A stretch of 64,000 nt of DNA from Ignavibacteriales bacterium (GCA_016709765.1 JADJMD010000016.1:1-64000); one strand, 5' to 3'; positions 1-9,645 are shown, counted from the stretch's first letter. Numbers and translations are program-made. The notes: generated from the sequence alone by a model not told the origin.

Positions 1-1032
1 TAATAAGTCAAAAGATTCCATAGATCAAAGTTCCTAATTCCAAGTGTATTTCATTAAACTACCCTTATACCTTCATAATTCTCTTGTTGATTCTGCTGCA
101 AGTTTGTTTTATGAAAAATGGCAGAACACTTGGACAAGTTCCAAACGATTCATCATTAACTAAAGAGCAGTGGTTTGGATTGAATGCGAAAGTTGTTGAA
201 TTTAGTTTACCTAGGAATTCTGTTGATGATGATCTTGATGAACTTTATACTTTTTTAGATTGGACTCAAAACTCAATTGATAACCATAAATGGGGAATGA
301 TCATCATTCACGATGTTGTTCCGTTTACTCAACTTCAAGAATTAATAAATGCGGGAATATATCAACCGGTTACAACTGAATGGTTAACCTCATTGTGTGA
401 TTTTCTATGGGCAAGATCATCAAATAAAGAAGTGGGTAGAAACAGTTGGAAACATTACCCGATATATTAAAGAAAGAGATAATTCCAATTATCAAATCAT
501 TTCTTCGTCGAGTGGCTTAATAGAAATTAATGTGGAAAATAATTTAGATAACCTAATTTATAACTATCCTTTAAGTGCATACATAAAAATTCCGGATAAT
601 TGGAATTTTGTTCGATCAGAACAAAACGGAATTGTAGACACATTAACAACAATGGTAACAGATTCCGGAACCGTCGTTCTTTCCAAAGTAATTCCAAATA
701 ATGGAATTTAAACTTAAGCCCGTTGCACCAACAGGAATTGAAACTGGAAGTAATAAGCGTTTCAGAATTTCAATTATTTCAAAACTATCCCAACCCTTTC
801 AATCCAAACACAAGTATTAAGTACACAATAAGTAGTGCACAATTTGTTTCTCTAAAAGTATTTGACGTATTGGGTAATGAGGTTGCAACTCTAGTTGATG
901 AATTTAAAACCAGCAGGAGTTTACAATGCACAATTTTCAATTTACAATTACCAATTAAGTTCAGGTTTTTATTTCTATCAATTAAAGGCAGGAGATTATT
1001 TAGAAACAAAAAAAATGATTCTATTAAAATAA
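1..1032 (+). pseudogene. polysaccharide deacetylase-like protein with C-terminal T9SS sorting domain, frameshifted and cut by window edge
   Basis: Several frames read in turn give one coherent protein. Near 55-115 the frame reads NSLVDSAASLFYEK. From about 117 to 435 another frame carries a deacetylase-like segment with the motif GMIIIHDVVPF. A third frame (about 435-710) continues with WVETVGNITRYIKERD and a beta-rich stretch. The last part holds the T9SS type A sorting domain: FQLFQNYPNPFNP near 770-810, then KPAGVYNAQFSIYNYQL and a terminal KKMILLK ending with TAA at 1030-1032. At least five frame changes are needed (near 115, 440, 708, 765 and 905). If intact it would be a secreted carbohydrate esterase anchored or released by the type IX system. 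The N-terminus lies outside the window. Whether this is true decay or assembly error is open, because conserved residues survive in every frame. Confidence 0.7.
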
Positions 1033-1034
1033 TT

Positions 1035-2463
1035 TTAGAATTCAAACTTTTGTGTGCGTTTTGTTCGGGGGAATCTGCTTTTAAGCCCTCAACAGTCATT
1101 ACTGCTGTTCCCAGCATCCAGTTATTGTACTTAACCACATATTGACCAAGAGGAATTTCAACATCCTTAATTTTCCAACCAGTTAAATAGTTTAATAACT
1201 CATCATCATTTTTAAATGGTAAATAAATTTTGTGATTTGTTTGTCTAAAACCTGTGCTGCCTGAGAATTAAATGTTATCCTGTCTTTTTATCGAGCGTTC
1301 CAAGTTTCAATCCAATCCTATTAAATAATCCTATATTTTCTTCATCCCAATCACTAACAACAAAGAAAATATCTTTGCCTCTGAAAATGTATTTGTAATT
1401 ATCTAACACTTTCCTATCAACACCAAAATGCTCTGAAATATAATTTATGTATTCTTGAATTTCTTTATGATTACTTTTTACAATCCTGTTTTCTGTCTCT
1501 CTAAGATTTTCTTTTCTGGTGATTCAGTAACATCGACCTTTCTCATCTTTACCAAAAAGAAACCATCAGAATCAATTTCCCAAGGCAGAATGCGTATAGC
1601 TTTTTCAATTCAGGATTTAGTTGTTTTTCTCCATACTCTGTAAACGCTTGTCGGGAAGGGATAGGTAAATTTATTTCTAACAATTCCACAGGATACTTTT
1701 CTAAAATCTTATCAATTACTAATTCGTTTTCTTCAACAGATAAGGTGCAGGTTGAGTAAACAATTTCCGCTCCTACTCTTGCCATTTTTATTGCCGCAAT
1801 AAGTAATCGCGTTTGCAGATGTTGCAACCTGTCAACATGATCCAACGACCACCAATTACTTACTTCACCTTTTTTCTGAATGATTCCAAGTCCGCTGCAT
1901 GGTGCATCCACAAGTACTTTTGTAAAGTGATCATCATAAACTTTGCTGAGTACTTCACCTTTTGAATGAATTACTGAAGAATTGATGATATTCATTCGTT
2001 CAAGATTAAATACTAAAGACTTGATTCTTTCATTATCCACCTCATTAATTAAAAGCGCACCACGATTGTTCATCATCTCTGCAATCTGCGTGGATTTAGA
2101 TCCAGGGGCACCGCAAAGATCCAGTACAACATCATCACTTGTTGGATTTAAGATTAGCGGCGGCATCATTGAGGAAAGAGACTGAATGTAGTAAAACCCC
2201 ATTACGTGCTCAAATGTTTTACCTATCCTTTCATTTCCTTCAATTATTTTTAATACTTTTTCAAAATGATTAATCGGTAAAGATTTTATTTGATATTTTT
2301 CAAAAAGTATTTTGGATAAATCATCTCTTGAAATTTTCGATGTATTTACTCGTATGTACTGAGCGCTATCCAGTTCGATAAATTGTAAATACTTATCCGC
2401 AGCTTCTTTTCCGTAAAGTGATGAAAAGTAGTCGTATATTTTTTGCGATACTTCTGTTGCCAA
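1035..2463 (-). pseudogene. RsmF/NOL1-NOP2-sun-like RNA (cytosine-5) methyltransferase, C-terminal part frameshifted
   Basis: The uninterrupted frame (2463 down to about 1607) holds the whole catalytic domain. SAM motif I DLCGAPGSK lies at residues 115-123. DAPCSG at 186-191 carries one conserved cysteine (Cys189), and STCT carries the catalytic Cys239. After PELKK the open frame turns to a nonsense tail. A one-base shift restores AIRILPWEIDSDGFF, the conserved start of the C-terminal PUA-like domain. Further shifts near 1510, 1290, 1245 and 1085 recover QAAQVLDKQIT, GWKIKDVEIPLGQYVV, WMLGTAVMTVEGL and a basic tail ending at 1035. At least five indels are needed. It is last in the bshA operon, 2 bp after the corrected end of its upstream neighbour. 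The expected role is 5-methylcytosine formation in rRNA or tRNA; the exact target cannot be read from the sequence. Confidence 0.8.
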
Positions 2464-2465
2464 AA

Positions 2466-2893
2466 TTAATACCTGATAAGATTTAACTTTTGAAAGATCT
2501 CATTTGAAACAACATGCATATTTTTTCCATCAGGAAAATTCTTTTTATAATCTTTTTTATTCGATTAAGAAGATCATCTAAATAATTATTGTAAGAATCT
2601 AAAATTGATTTGATTACAGATTTATCTTTCGGAATGTATGCTTTACCGTTTCTTTCTTTAGAACTGTAAACAATAAATTTAGCTTCATCATAGCTAGTAG
2701 CTTGATAAACAGATTCACCATCAGTTGTTATTATTTCGTAAGCACCAAAAAACTCCCGCCCAATAACCAGCGTTTTAATGGGAATGGAAATAATATCGAG
2801 CTGGAGTTCAATTATAAAATGGAGTGGAAATTCTTTAATCCCAGAGGAAAGAACGTTACTTACCCAATTTTCGATAAAGCTTTTTTCGTTCAA
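2466..2893 (-). CDS. hypothetical protein, probable frameshift near its C-terminus
   Basis: I do not recognise this family. The frame starts with ATG at 2893, overlapping the stop of the upstream deoxyribosyltransferase-like gene by 4 bp (ATGA), so the two are translationally coupled. The protein is soluble, about 140 residues, with no signal peptide or clear motif. As read it stops at 2483 after RIKKIIKRIFLMEK. A one-base shift in the A-run near 2550 gives KKDYKKNFPDGKNMHVVSNE and ends at 2466, directly before the methyltransferase ATG at 2463. That end fits operon packing better and looks more protein-like. Function is unknown; the context suggests a nucleotide or RNA metabolism operon, but that is weak evidence. 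Confidence 0.6.
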
Positions 2894-3312
2894 TTGCCGC
2901 CATTAGTAACAATGAAATTTTTAACGATGCTAGTCAGATCATCAATGTTTGAATATTTTTTTACTTGCAGTTTCGGATCACCACAACCAGCAACCATTGA
3001 AGAAATTTGAGGAGCTTGTTCTTGATAAACTGCGAGCACTGGAATTTTTTTTACAAGCAACGCATAAGCAACTTCAAATCCCACACCCAAACTTGGACCG
3101 GAAACCTCTGCAATCAGTAGTTTACTGCCGTCAATCCATTTTATATCACGAGTATATATCTGTTTTGCGCTTAATGGAATAGACGAACTAAATTTAGTAC
3201 TTACTTCAGAAAGAGCGGTATGTCCTGTGGATTCAACAATACGTACAATTTCAGAATAATTTTCCTGATAAGTTGTGTTTCCTCTTATTGGTCCTGCACA
3301 ATAAATAATCAT
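2890..3312 (-). CDS. nucleoside 2-deoxyribosyltransferase / DNPH1-like N-glycosidase
   Basis: A 140-residue protein beginning MIIYCAGPIRG. The CAGPIRG loop at residues 5-11 is the nucleotide-binding start of the nucleoside 2-deoxyribosyltransferase superfamily, including the 2'-deoxynucleoside 5'-phosphate N-hydrolase DNPH1 (RCL). It is followed by RDIKWIDGSKLLIAEVSGPSLGVGFEVAYAL, which carries the conserved acidic and SGPSxGVGxE elements of the active site. These enzymes cleave or exchange the N-glycosidic bond of deoxynucleosides or their 5'-phosphates in nucleotide salvage or sanitation. The gene begins 1 bp after bshA and overlaps the next gene by 4 bp. The frame is intact although its neighbours are broken. 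Hydrolase or transferase activity cannot be told apart from the sequence alone. Confidence 0.8.
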   Translation of the reverse strand: MIIYCAGPIRGNTTYQENYSEIVRIVESTGHTALSEVSTKFSSSIPLSAKQIYTRDIKWIDGSKLLIAEVSGPSLGVGFEVAYALLVKKIPVLAVYQEQAPQISSMVAGCGDPKLQVKKYSNIDDLTSIVKNFIVTNGGN

Positions 3313-3313
3313 T

Positions 3314-4439
3314 TTACTGTTCTAAAATATTTTTATAATGTTGTTCGTACATAGGGACTACAATTGATTTATCAAAATTTTGTAATGTTCTACTCCGAGC
3401 ATTTTGAGAAAATATCTCATACTTCTTTTCATTGGTTAAAAGATCTAAAGTGTACTTAGCCATTCTTTCTACATCACCAATTTCTGCAATAAACCCACAT
3501 TCATTATGTTTAACTAACTCAGGTAATCCGCCAACACTTGAACTAACAACAGGCAATCCGCATGACATTGCCTCAAGAGCAGCTAACCCAAAACTTTCGG
3601 ATTGTGATGGTATCAAAAATACATCTGAAGAACTTAATATTTCAACTAAGCCATCCTGCTTGCCAAGAAATTTAACACTATCTGTAAGATTCAACTCTCT
3701 TGTTAATCTCTCACATTCAGATCTGTCAGGTCCATCACCAACAAGTAAAAGTTTTGATGGAACTTCTTTTTGAACGATATCAAATACACGGATAGCATCC
3801 GAAACTCTTTTTATCGGACGAAAATTAGATGTATGAACTAATATTTTTTCACCATTTGGAGCGATATGTTTTCTAAATGCACAATCATTTATTGAGACTT
3901 TTTTAAACAGATCTGTATCAACAAAATTTGGAATAACACTTATTTCTTTTTCGATCGAATAATTAGTTAGTGTTTTTTCTTTTAAAAATCTTGAAACAGC
4001 TGTAATGCCATCACTTTGTTCAATACTAAATTTTACAAGCGGAAGAAATGATGGTTCCAAACCAACTAAAGTTATATCAGTGCCGTGAAGTGTGGTTGTG
4101 ATTTTAAGTTTTTATTCTTAACAATTTGTTTTGCAAGATATGCTGATGTTGCATGTGGAATTGCATAATGAACGTGAAGTAAATCTAATTTTTCAAACTC
4201 GGCAACCTCAATCATCTTACTTGCAAGGGCTAAACTGTATAGTGGAAATTCAAACAAAGGATATGTGCTTGTTTCAACTTCGTGAAAAATATATTCTCAA
4301 TATATTTTGTAAGTCTGAATGGGAGGGCATAACTGATAAAGTGAACTTTATGACCACGTAAAGCTAATTCTTTACCTAATTCAGTTGCAATTACACCACT
4401 GCCGCCATATGTAGGATAACAAGTTATTCCGATTTTCAT
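3314..4439 (-). pseudogene. bshA: N-acetyl-alpha-D-glucosaminyl L-malate synthase BshA (bacillithiol pathway), two frameshifts
   Basis: A GT4-family glycosyltransferase split into three frames. The N-terminal part (4439 to about 4290) reads MKIGITCYPTYGGSGVIATELG, the BshA N-terminal signature. A shift in a T-run near 4290 restores FHEVETSTYPLFEFPLYS, followed by LLHVHYAIPHATSAYLAKQ. A second shift near 4100 restores KITTTLHGTDITLVG. The rest is uninterrupted to 3314 and includes PSFLPLVKFSIEQSDG, VHTSNFRPIKR and the donor-binding SESFGLAALEAMSCGLPVV. BshA joins UDP-GlcNAc to L-malate, the first step to bacillithiol. All key segments survive, so the two single-base shifts may be assembly errors. 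It is first in a minus-strand operon. Confidence 0.85.
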
Positions 4440-4465
4440 AATAATTATTTTGTCAGATTTGTTCT

Positions 4466-4473
4466 CAAATATA
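4466..4473 (-). promoter_or_regulatory. possible -7 element (TAnnTTTG) for the bshA operon
   Basis: Read on the minus strand this is TATATTTG, a full match to the TAnnTTTG consensus of Bacteroidota-type promoters, 26 bp upstream of the bshA ATG. No good -33 TTTG is present at the usual spacing. In such AT-rich DNA the octamer alone can occur by chance, so this is tentative. Confidence 0.3.
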
Positions 4474-4550
4474 TATCATTTTGATTGAATAATGAACTTT
4501 GTTTAACACATATTTAGTGGATTTGATTTAGATAGTATTAAAATCAATAG

Positions 4551-4558
4551 TAATTTTG
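4551..4558 (+). promoter_or_regulatory. possible -7 element (TAnnTTTG) for the PfkB-amylase operon
   Basis: TAATTTTG matches TAnnTTTG and lies 17 bp upstream of the ATG at 4576. TTTG at 4522-4525 is the nearest upstream box, but the 25-bp gap is longer than the usual 19-21. It implies a very short leader. Low confidence. Confidence 0.3.
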
Positions 4559-4575
4559 AGTAACAAAAGTTTATA

Positions 4576-5424
4576 ATGATGAAATTACTTGTTATCGGAC
4601 ATTCGGTTTTGGATTTTATCAGATTAGATAAAATGGAAAGTATAAGTGCAGGTGGAATATATTATTCTGTCTCGGCTTTAAATCGTTTAAAGAAAAATGA
4701 AGATGAAATTTTTCTCTGCTCCCAAATTGATGATGAGACTTACAGTTACTTTAAACCTGAATTTGAAAAAGTTAACTCAGGCTTTCTTCAAAAAACGGAT
4801 AGAATTCCAAGAGTTCATCTTAATCTTGAAAAAGACAGAGAAAGACACGAGAAATATGAAAATATCACAAATAATCTAAAGCTTAACTTTTCAGATCTAA
4901 ATTTTTTTGATGGCATTTTAATTAATATGATTACCGGTTTTGATATAACTCTTGAACAGTTAAAACAATTAAGAGATAATTATTCTGGTTTGATTTATAT
5001 TGATATTCATACACTTTCGCGCGGGATTGGTGATGATTATAAAAGAGAATTTAGAATAATTTATGATTTTGAAAATTGGGCAAAGTGTTCAGATGTAATT
5101 CAGGTTAACCAAAATGAATTATTTACTTTATCTAGCAAGAAAACAGAACTGGAAATTGTTGAAGAACTGTTTATTCTTGGTGTAAAAGTTATTTGTGTTA
5201 CAAAGGGTGAACTTGGAGCAAAAGTTTTCTATTCTCGACAAAACGAAATTTCATCGTACTTTATAGCCGCTAAGAAAATTATTAATCCAAATATTATTGG
5301 GTGTGGCGATGTTTTTGGGGCATCTTTCTTTTATAGTTATATTAGAAATAATAATGCTATCAATTCATTAAAAAATGCTGTTGAGAGTGCTGAGCAATTT
5401 GTTGCAAATAAATTAATTGAATAA
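4576..5424 (+). CDS. PfkB/ribokinase-family carbohydrate kinase
   Basis: A 282-residue PfkB-fold kinase. The N-terminus has the GHSVLDFI strand and a sugar-binding SAGGIYYSVSAL segment (residues about 24-35). The C-terminal signature IIGCGDVFGASFF at 240-252 includes the anion hole and the catalytic Asp245, in a GCGD form of the usual GAGD motif. VTKGELGAKVF precedes it as the nucleotide-binding strand. The enzyme should phosphorylate a sugar, nucleoside or related alcohol with ATP; the substrate is not evident. Two ATGs are adjacent (4576, 4579). It begins a tight plus-strand operon: the next gene starts 3 bp after its stop, then an SDR reductase, amylase and HAD phosphatase follow. Confidence 0.85.
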   Translation: MMKLLVIGHSVLDFIRLDKMESISAGGIYYSVSALNRLKKNEDEIFLCSQIDDETYSYFKPEFEKVNSGFLQKTDRIPRVHLNLEKDRERHEKYENITNNLKLNFSDLNFFDGILINMITGFDITLEQLKQLRDNYSGLIYIDIHTLSRGIGDDYKREFRIIYDFENWAKCSDVIQVNQNELFTLSSKKTELEIVEELFILGVKVICVTKGELGAKVFYSRQNEISSYFIAAKKIINPNIIGCGDVFGASFFYSYIRNNNAINSLKNAVESAEQFVANKLIE

Positions 5425-5426
5425 AT

Positions 5427-6341
5427 ATGTTTTCTATTGATCTTATAAAAAGAAGAATACTTGTAGCTGGCGCTAACGGTATGCTTGGGCAACGTGTAGT
5501 TGAGTTCTACTCTTCTCTAAACGATGTGGAACTACTATCTACTTCTGTGGAAGAAAAATCTGTATTTGAAGAGCTTGATTATTTGCAGTGCGATATTTCA
5601 AACCGAAACGACATTAAAAAAATAATAAAAGACTTCTGTCCTGATTTTATAATAAATGCAGCTGCATTTACAAATGTGGATTTAAGCGAAACCGAACGAG
5701 AACTCGCTTGGAAAATAAATGTAAAGGGCGTAGAACATCTTTCCGAATCAGCAAGAGTTTTAGATTCACATTTAATTCATATCTCAACAGACTATATTTT
5801 TGACGGGAAAAACGGACCCTATTTGGAAAATGATATTCCAAATCCGCTTGGGTATTATGCTCGAACAAAATTAGCAAGTGAGAATGTTTTAAAGTTAAGT
5901 GGCATTAAATACACCATTTTAAGAACAAATGTTTTATATGGCACTGCAAAGTTTAGTCGTCCTGATTTTGTTAAGTGGGTAGTAGATTCTTTACTTACAA
6001 AAAAACCGATCAAAATTGTGGACGACCAAATAAACAATCCAACTTTTATTGACGATCTGGTACAGGGAATTAATAAAATTGTTGAGTTGCAAAAGGAAGG
6101 AATTTATAATATCGGCGGCAGTCAGTTTTTGTCTCGTTTTGATTTTACACTTATGATTGCTGATTATTTTAACCTTGATAAATCTTTAATAAGTAAAATT
6201 AAAACAGAAGATTTAAACCAACCTGCACGTAGACCTCTGAAATCAGGATTAATAACAATCAAGGCACAAAGTGAACTTGGCTATTGGCCTCATTCAATTA
6301 TACAGGCTCTAGAACTTATGAAAACTGAATTAGGATTATGA
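5427..6341 (+). CDS. RmlD-like extended SDR (NAD(P)-dependent sugar-nucleotide reductase)
   Basis: A 304-residue Rossmann-fold reductase. The nucleotide-binding loop GANGMLG lies at residues 15-21. INAAAFTNVDLSE is typical of dTDP-4-dehydrorhamnose reductases. The catalytic set is STD at 120-122 and Y144-x3-K148, followed by LRTNVLYG and a substrate-binding half. In the RmlD family this reduces a 4-keto sugar nucleotide (dTDP-rhamnose synthesis). No rmlA, rmlB or rmlC is nearby, so the substrate is uncertain and a general SDR role is possible. The start is 3 bp after the kinase stop, and its own stop overlaps the amylase ATG (ATGA), so translation is coupled. Confidence 0.8.
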   Translation: MFSIDLIKRRILVAGANGMLGQRVVEFYSSLNDVELLSTSVEEKSVFEELDYLQCDISNRNDIKKIIKDFCPDFIINAAAFTNVDLSETERELAWKINVKGVEHLSESARVLDSHLIHISTDYIFDGKNGPYLENDIPNPLGYYARTKLASENVLKLSGIKYTILRTNVLYGTAKFSRPDFVKWVVDSLLTKKPIKIVDDQINNPTFIDDLVQGINKIVELQKEGIYNIGGSQFLSRFDFTLMIADYFNLDKSLISKIKTEDLNQPARRPLKSGLITIKAQSELGYWPHSIIQALELMKTELGL

Positions 6342-8137
6342 AACTAAAATATTTTATCGTCTTAACTATTCTAATCAACACAACTTTTGCGCAAAACAAA
6401 CTGCCTGAGTGGGCAAAAGGTGTTGTGTGGTATCAAATATTTCCAGAAAGATTTGCAAACAGTGATTTATCAAATGATCCTGAAGCAGAAAAAGTTTTTA
6501 TCAACGATAAATCTATTCCAAAGGATTGGAAGGTTACAAACTGGACATCTAACTGGTTTGAACAAAGTGACTGGGAACAAAAACTCGGCGGACAAGTAAG
6601 AAATCATCTTACCGATAGAAGATATGGCGGTGATATTCAAGGGATTATTAACAGGCTGGATTATCTAAAAGATATGGGAGTTGGTGCAATTTATCTCAAT
6701 CCAGTGTTTGAAGCAGTTTCAATGCACAAGTATGATGGTTCAAGCTATCATCATATCGATGTAAACTTTGGACCTGATCCGGTTGGTGATAAAAAATTAA
6801 TGTGTTCAGAAATTCCAGAAAATCCTGCTAAGATGGAAATGGACAGAAGCTGACAAATTATTTTTAAAGTTGGTTGATGAAGTTCATGAACGCGGAATGA
6901 AAATAATCATTGACGGAGTTTTTAATCATACTGGAGTGCAGTTCTGGGCCTTTCAGGATATTGTTAATTATCAGGAACAATCAAAGTATAAAGATTGGTT
7001 TATAATTGATTCATTTGATGATCCCGTAACAGCAACAAATGAATTTGACTACAAAGGCTGGTGGGGTCATAAATCACTCCCAGAATTTAATCGTACAATA
7101 GATGATTTAGTAGAAGGACCGAAGCAATATATTTATCATTCAACTCAAAAATGGATGGATCCAAATGGTGATGGTAATCCATCTGATGGAATTGATGGTT
7201 GGCGACTAGATGTTGCTCGCGAAGTTCCAATCGGATTTTGGAAACAATGGAGTAAACTTGTTAAATCAATTAATAATCAATCTATAATTGTTGGTGAGTT
7301 GTGGGAATTGTCTGCCGATTTTGTTTCTTCAAATGGACCATTTGATGCTTTAATGAATTACGATTTTGCATTTGCGGTTAATGATTTTTTTGTTGCAGAT
7401 AAAAACAAAATATCAGTAGATGAGTTTATTGAAAGATTAAAAAAGATTGATGAAACTTATGACTCTGAAAATTTATTTGTACTTCAAAATCTTTTGTCCA
7501 GCCATGATACGGAAAGACTTTCGAGTTTAATTCAAAATCCTGATCGTAAATATGAACACGATGCAAACGAAGATAATCCTAATTATAATCCGGGGAAACC
7601 AGGCAAAGAAGTTTATGAAAAACAGAAGCTAATTGCTGCATTTCAAATCCTTTACCGAGGTGCATCAATGATTTATTATGGCGATGAAGTTGGGATGTGG
7701 GGCGCCGATGATCCACACGACCGTAAGCCTATGATTTGGGATGATATGAAATATGAGAATGAAGTTATTGATGAAACATCTGGCTTTAAGAAAGGATTTG
7801 GTTCATACACTGTTGAGCAAAACAAAGATCTATTAAATTATTATAAAGATATTATTACAATAAAAAACGAATGCAAAGAATTAAAACTTGGAACAATTAA
7901 ATTTATTTTCTCTGATAACGATAAAAAAGCATTTGCATTTGAGAGTGTACTTGGTGATAAAAAACAATTTGCATTTTTAATCTTGGCGACGATAAACTTT
8001 CAATCAAGTTTGATTTCCCATTGCGTGAATTATATAGTGCAAATTCTGTATTTGATAAGTACCACAGAAATATTTATAAAACTAATCAACTAATATTAAT
8101 TGAAACCAAATCATTTGGTGTTTTTAAAGCAAACTGA
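6338..8137 (+). pseudogene. secreted GH13 alpha-amylase-family glycoside hydrolase, two frameshifts
   Basis: The first 18 residues (MKLKYFIVLTILINTTFA) form a signal peptide. GH13 motifs follow: VVWYQIFPERFAN, DGVFNHTG (region I), DGWRLDVA with the nucleophile Asp (region II), VGELWE with the acid/base Glu (region III) and LLSSHDTERLSS (region IV). An extra base near 6833 breaks the first frame: NPAKMEMDRS should read KWKWTEADKLFLKLVDE. A second shift in a T-run near 7977 restores NLGDDKLSIKFDFPLRELYS and a natural end at 8137, 3 bp before the next ATG. All four GH13 regions survive, so function would be intact if the indels are errors. The likely job is cleavage of starch-like or cyclic maltodextrins outside the cytoplasm, feeding the operon's kinase and phosphatase. 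Confidence 0.85.
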
Positions 8138-8140
8138 ATT

Positions 8141-8917
8141 ATGCTAAATAAATACAACACATTTATATTTGATTTGGATGGCACTGTTTATCGTGGTGAA
8201 AATATTATTCCTAATGCTGATAAGACTATAAATTACCTCAAAAAGCTTGGGAAGAAGATTCTTTTTATTTCAAACAAAACGACAGGAACCATTAAAGATT
8301 ATTACCTTTTCTTAAAAGGGTTTGGATTAAATATTGAAGAAACTGAAATATTAAACTCAACAATTGTGTTAAAAAACTATTTAATCAGTAATCATCCAAA
8401 AAAACAATTTTATGCTATTGGCGAACAAATATTTATTGATGAACTAGTTGATTCCGGTTTAAATTATTCTGCAAATCCTAAAGAAATACAAATACTAATT
8501 GTAACGCTTGATCGAACCTTAAATTATGATAAACTAGAAATTGCAGCAAAGGCCCTAGAAAATGGAGCCAGATTTTTTGCAGCAAACATTGATGATACTT
8601 GTCCCGTTGATGGCGGCGAAGTTCTTGATGCAGGTTCAACAATTTCAGCACTAGAAAAAAGAACTCATAAAAAATTAGAATTGCATTTTGGCAAACCTTC
8701 AGATTTTATGATTGAGGAAATCAAGTCAAGACTAAATGGGGATTTATTTAATTCAATTTTAATTGGTGATAGATTAGAAACTGATATTTTGATGGGTAAT
8801 AAATTAGGAATTGATACGGCGTTAGTTTCCACCGGAGTGAAACTCTATGAAAATGGTAACTCAGATATCAAACCAACTTACTACTTAAATTCTGTTGCGG
8901 ATGTATTAAAGCAGTAG
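8141..8917 (+). CDS. HAD-IIA (NagD/PGP-like) sugar-phosphate phosphatase
   Basis: A 258-residue haloacid dehalogenase superfamily hydrolase. Motif I is FDLDGTVYRG at residues 9-18, with the nucleophile Asp and the acid/base Asp. Motif II is FISNKTTG, and motif IV is LIGDRLETDILMGNKLG. The large central cap between motifs II and III defines subfamily IIA, which includes NagD and p-nitrophenylphosphatase-like enzymes. It dephosphorylates small sugar or nucleotide phosphates. It is last in the kinase-reductase-amylase operon, 3 bp after the corrected amylase stop. Its TAG at 8915-8917 abuts the 3' end of the convergent tRNA-Arg. Confidence 0.85.
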   Translation: MLNKYNTFIFDLDGTVYRGENIIPNADKTINYLKKLGKKILFISNKTTGTIKDYYLFLKGFGLNIEETEILNSTIVLKNYLISNHPKKQFYAIGEQIFIDELVDSGLNYSANPKEIQILIVTLDRTLNYDKLEIAAKALENGARFFAANIDDTCPVDGGEVLDAGSTISALEKRTHKKLELHFGKPSDFMIEEIKSRLNGDLFNSILIGDRLETDILMGNKLGIDTALVSTGVKLYENGNSDIKPTYYLNSVADVLKQ

Positions 8918-8990
8918 TACCCACGGCAGGAATCGAACCTGCGACCTGCGGTTTAGGAAACCGTCGCTCTATCCCCTGAGCTACGTGGGC
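8918..8990 (-). tRNA. tRNA-Arg (anticodon CCT)
   Basis: A 73-nt cloverleaf on the minus strand. The acceptor GCCCACG pairs with CGTGGGT (one G-U), the D arm is GCTC...GAGC, the anticodon stem encloses loop TTCCTAA, and the T arm GCAGG-TTCGATT-CCTGC follows. The anticodon CCU reads AGG. The 3' CCA is not encoded. No spacer separates it from the stop codon of the convergent HAD gene. Confidence 0.93.
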
Positions 8991-9061
8991 TAAAATAATT
9001 GCGGTGTAAAATTAAGGATGATGCGCCAAAGAATCATTATTGCATAGCAGAATTAAATAAT

Positions 9062-9089
9062 AAAAAAGAGCTCAGAAGAGCTCTTTTTT
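9062..9089. terminator. bidirectional intrinsic terminator
   Basis: A perfect 12-bp stem: AAAAAAGAGCTC, loop AGAA, GAGCTCTTTTTT. It carries A and T tracts on both sides and can act on either strand. On minus it lies 60 bp past the hemerythrin stop. A weaker inverted repeat (TTCAGCTT/AAGCTGAA, 9105-9134) lies between them. Confidence 0.85.
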
Positions 9090-9149
9090 CTATTGTCCGA
9101 TAATTTCAGCTTTGGTTAGTTGTATTAAGCTGAAGACGGATGTGCCCAG

Positions 9150-9542
9150 TTAATTTTTTAAAAATGAGACATATTTTTTATCTGTCCCTAAAATATGAGA
9201 CTTTAGCCAATCTGACATAAATGCAGAAACCTGCATTGGTAATACTTTGCCAGCCATGTATTTTGCTTTCATATCCTTTACTTCAGCAACCAGTTTGTCG
9301 TGCACCGCTTTGTGATTTACAAAATCGGGATAAGCCTTTTTCTTCATCAGATCTTCTTCAGAATTAAAATGTTGAACAGTGTAATTAACAAGAAAGTTTA
9401 AAGTTGATTCTGCTTTTTCTTTTCCTTTACCATCTTTCATAGCATCATGTAGTGTGTTTATTGCTTCAACAAGTTTTTTATGCTGAGTATCAACTATAAA
9501 AATACCTGTTTCATATTTTGCTGACCAGGTGAAGAGTGCCAT
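9150..9542 (-). CDS. bacteriohemerythrin
   Basis: A 130-residue four-helix-bundle oxygen-binding protein. All seven expected di-iron ligands can be placed: His21 (TQHKKL), His58 and Glu62 (VQHFNSEE), His77 and His81 (NHKAVH), His116 and Asp121 (SHILGTD). Single-domain bacteriohemerythrins bind O2 reversibly in the cytoplasm and serve as store, carrier or sensor, often in microaerophiles. It stands alone with a terminator downstream. No partner gene is adjacent, so its physiological role is inference. Confidence 0.93.
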   Translation of the reverse strand: MALFTWSAKYETGIFIVDTQHKKLVEAINTLHDAMKDGKGKEKAESTLNFLVNYTVQHFNSEEDLMKKKAYPDFVNHKAVHDKLVAEVKDMKAKYMAGKVLPMQVSAFMSDWLKSHILGTDKKYVSFLKN

Positions 9543-9645
9543 TGTATCCCTTTCTAAAAGTAGTAAATAGTTTTTAACTAATTATCGAGTTTTTTTTTAA
9601 TTTCTTTAGATTAACTGACCTTTTTTTGACAATATTTAAAAATTC

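Noticed and set aside
785..1138. A 117-residue minus-strand open frame
   Set aside because: Its first part (WMLGTAVMTVEGLK) is one frame of the broken methyltransferase C-terminus; the rest is antisense of the T9SS sorting domain. It is not a separate gene.
1455..1643. A 62-residue plus-strand open frame
   Set aside because: It is antisense to the methyltransferase tail and has no ribosome site or protein-like conservation.
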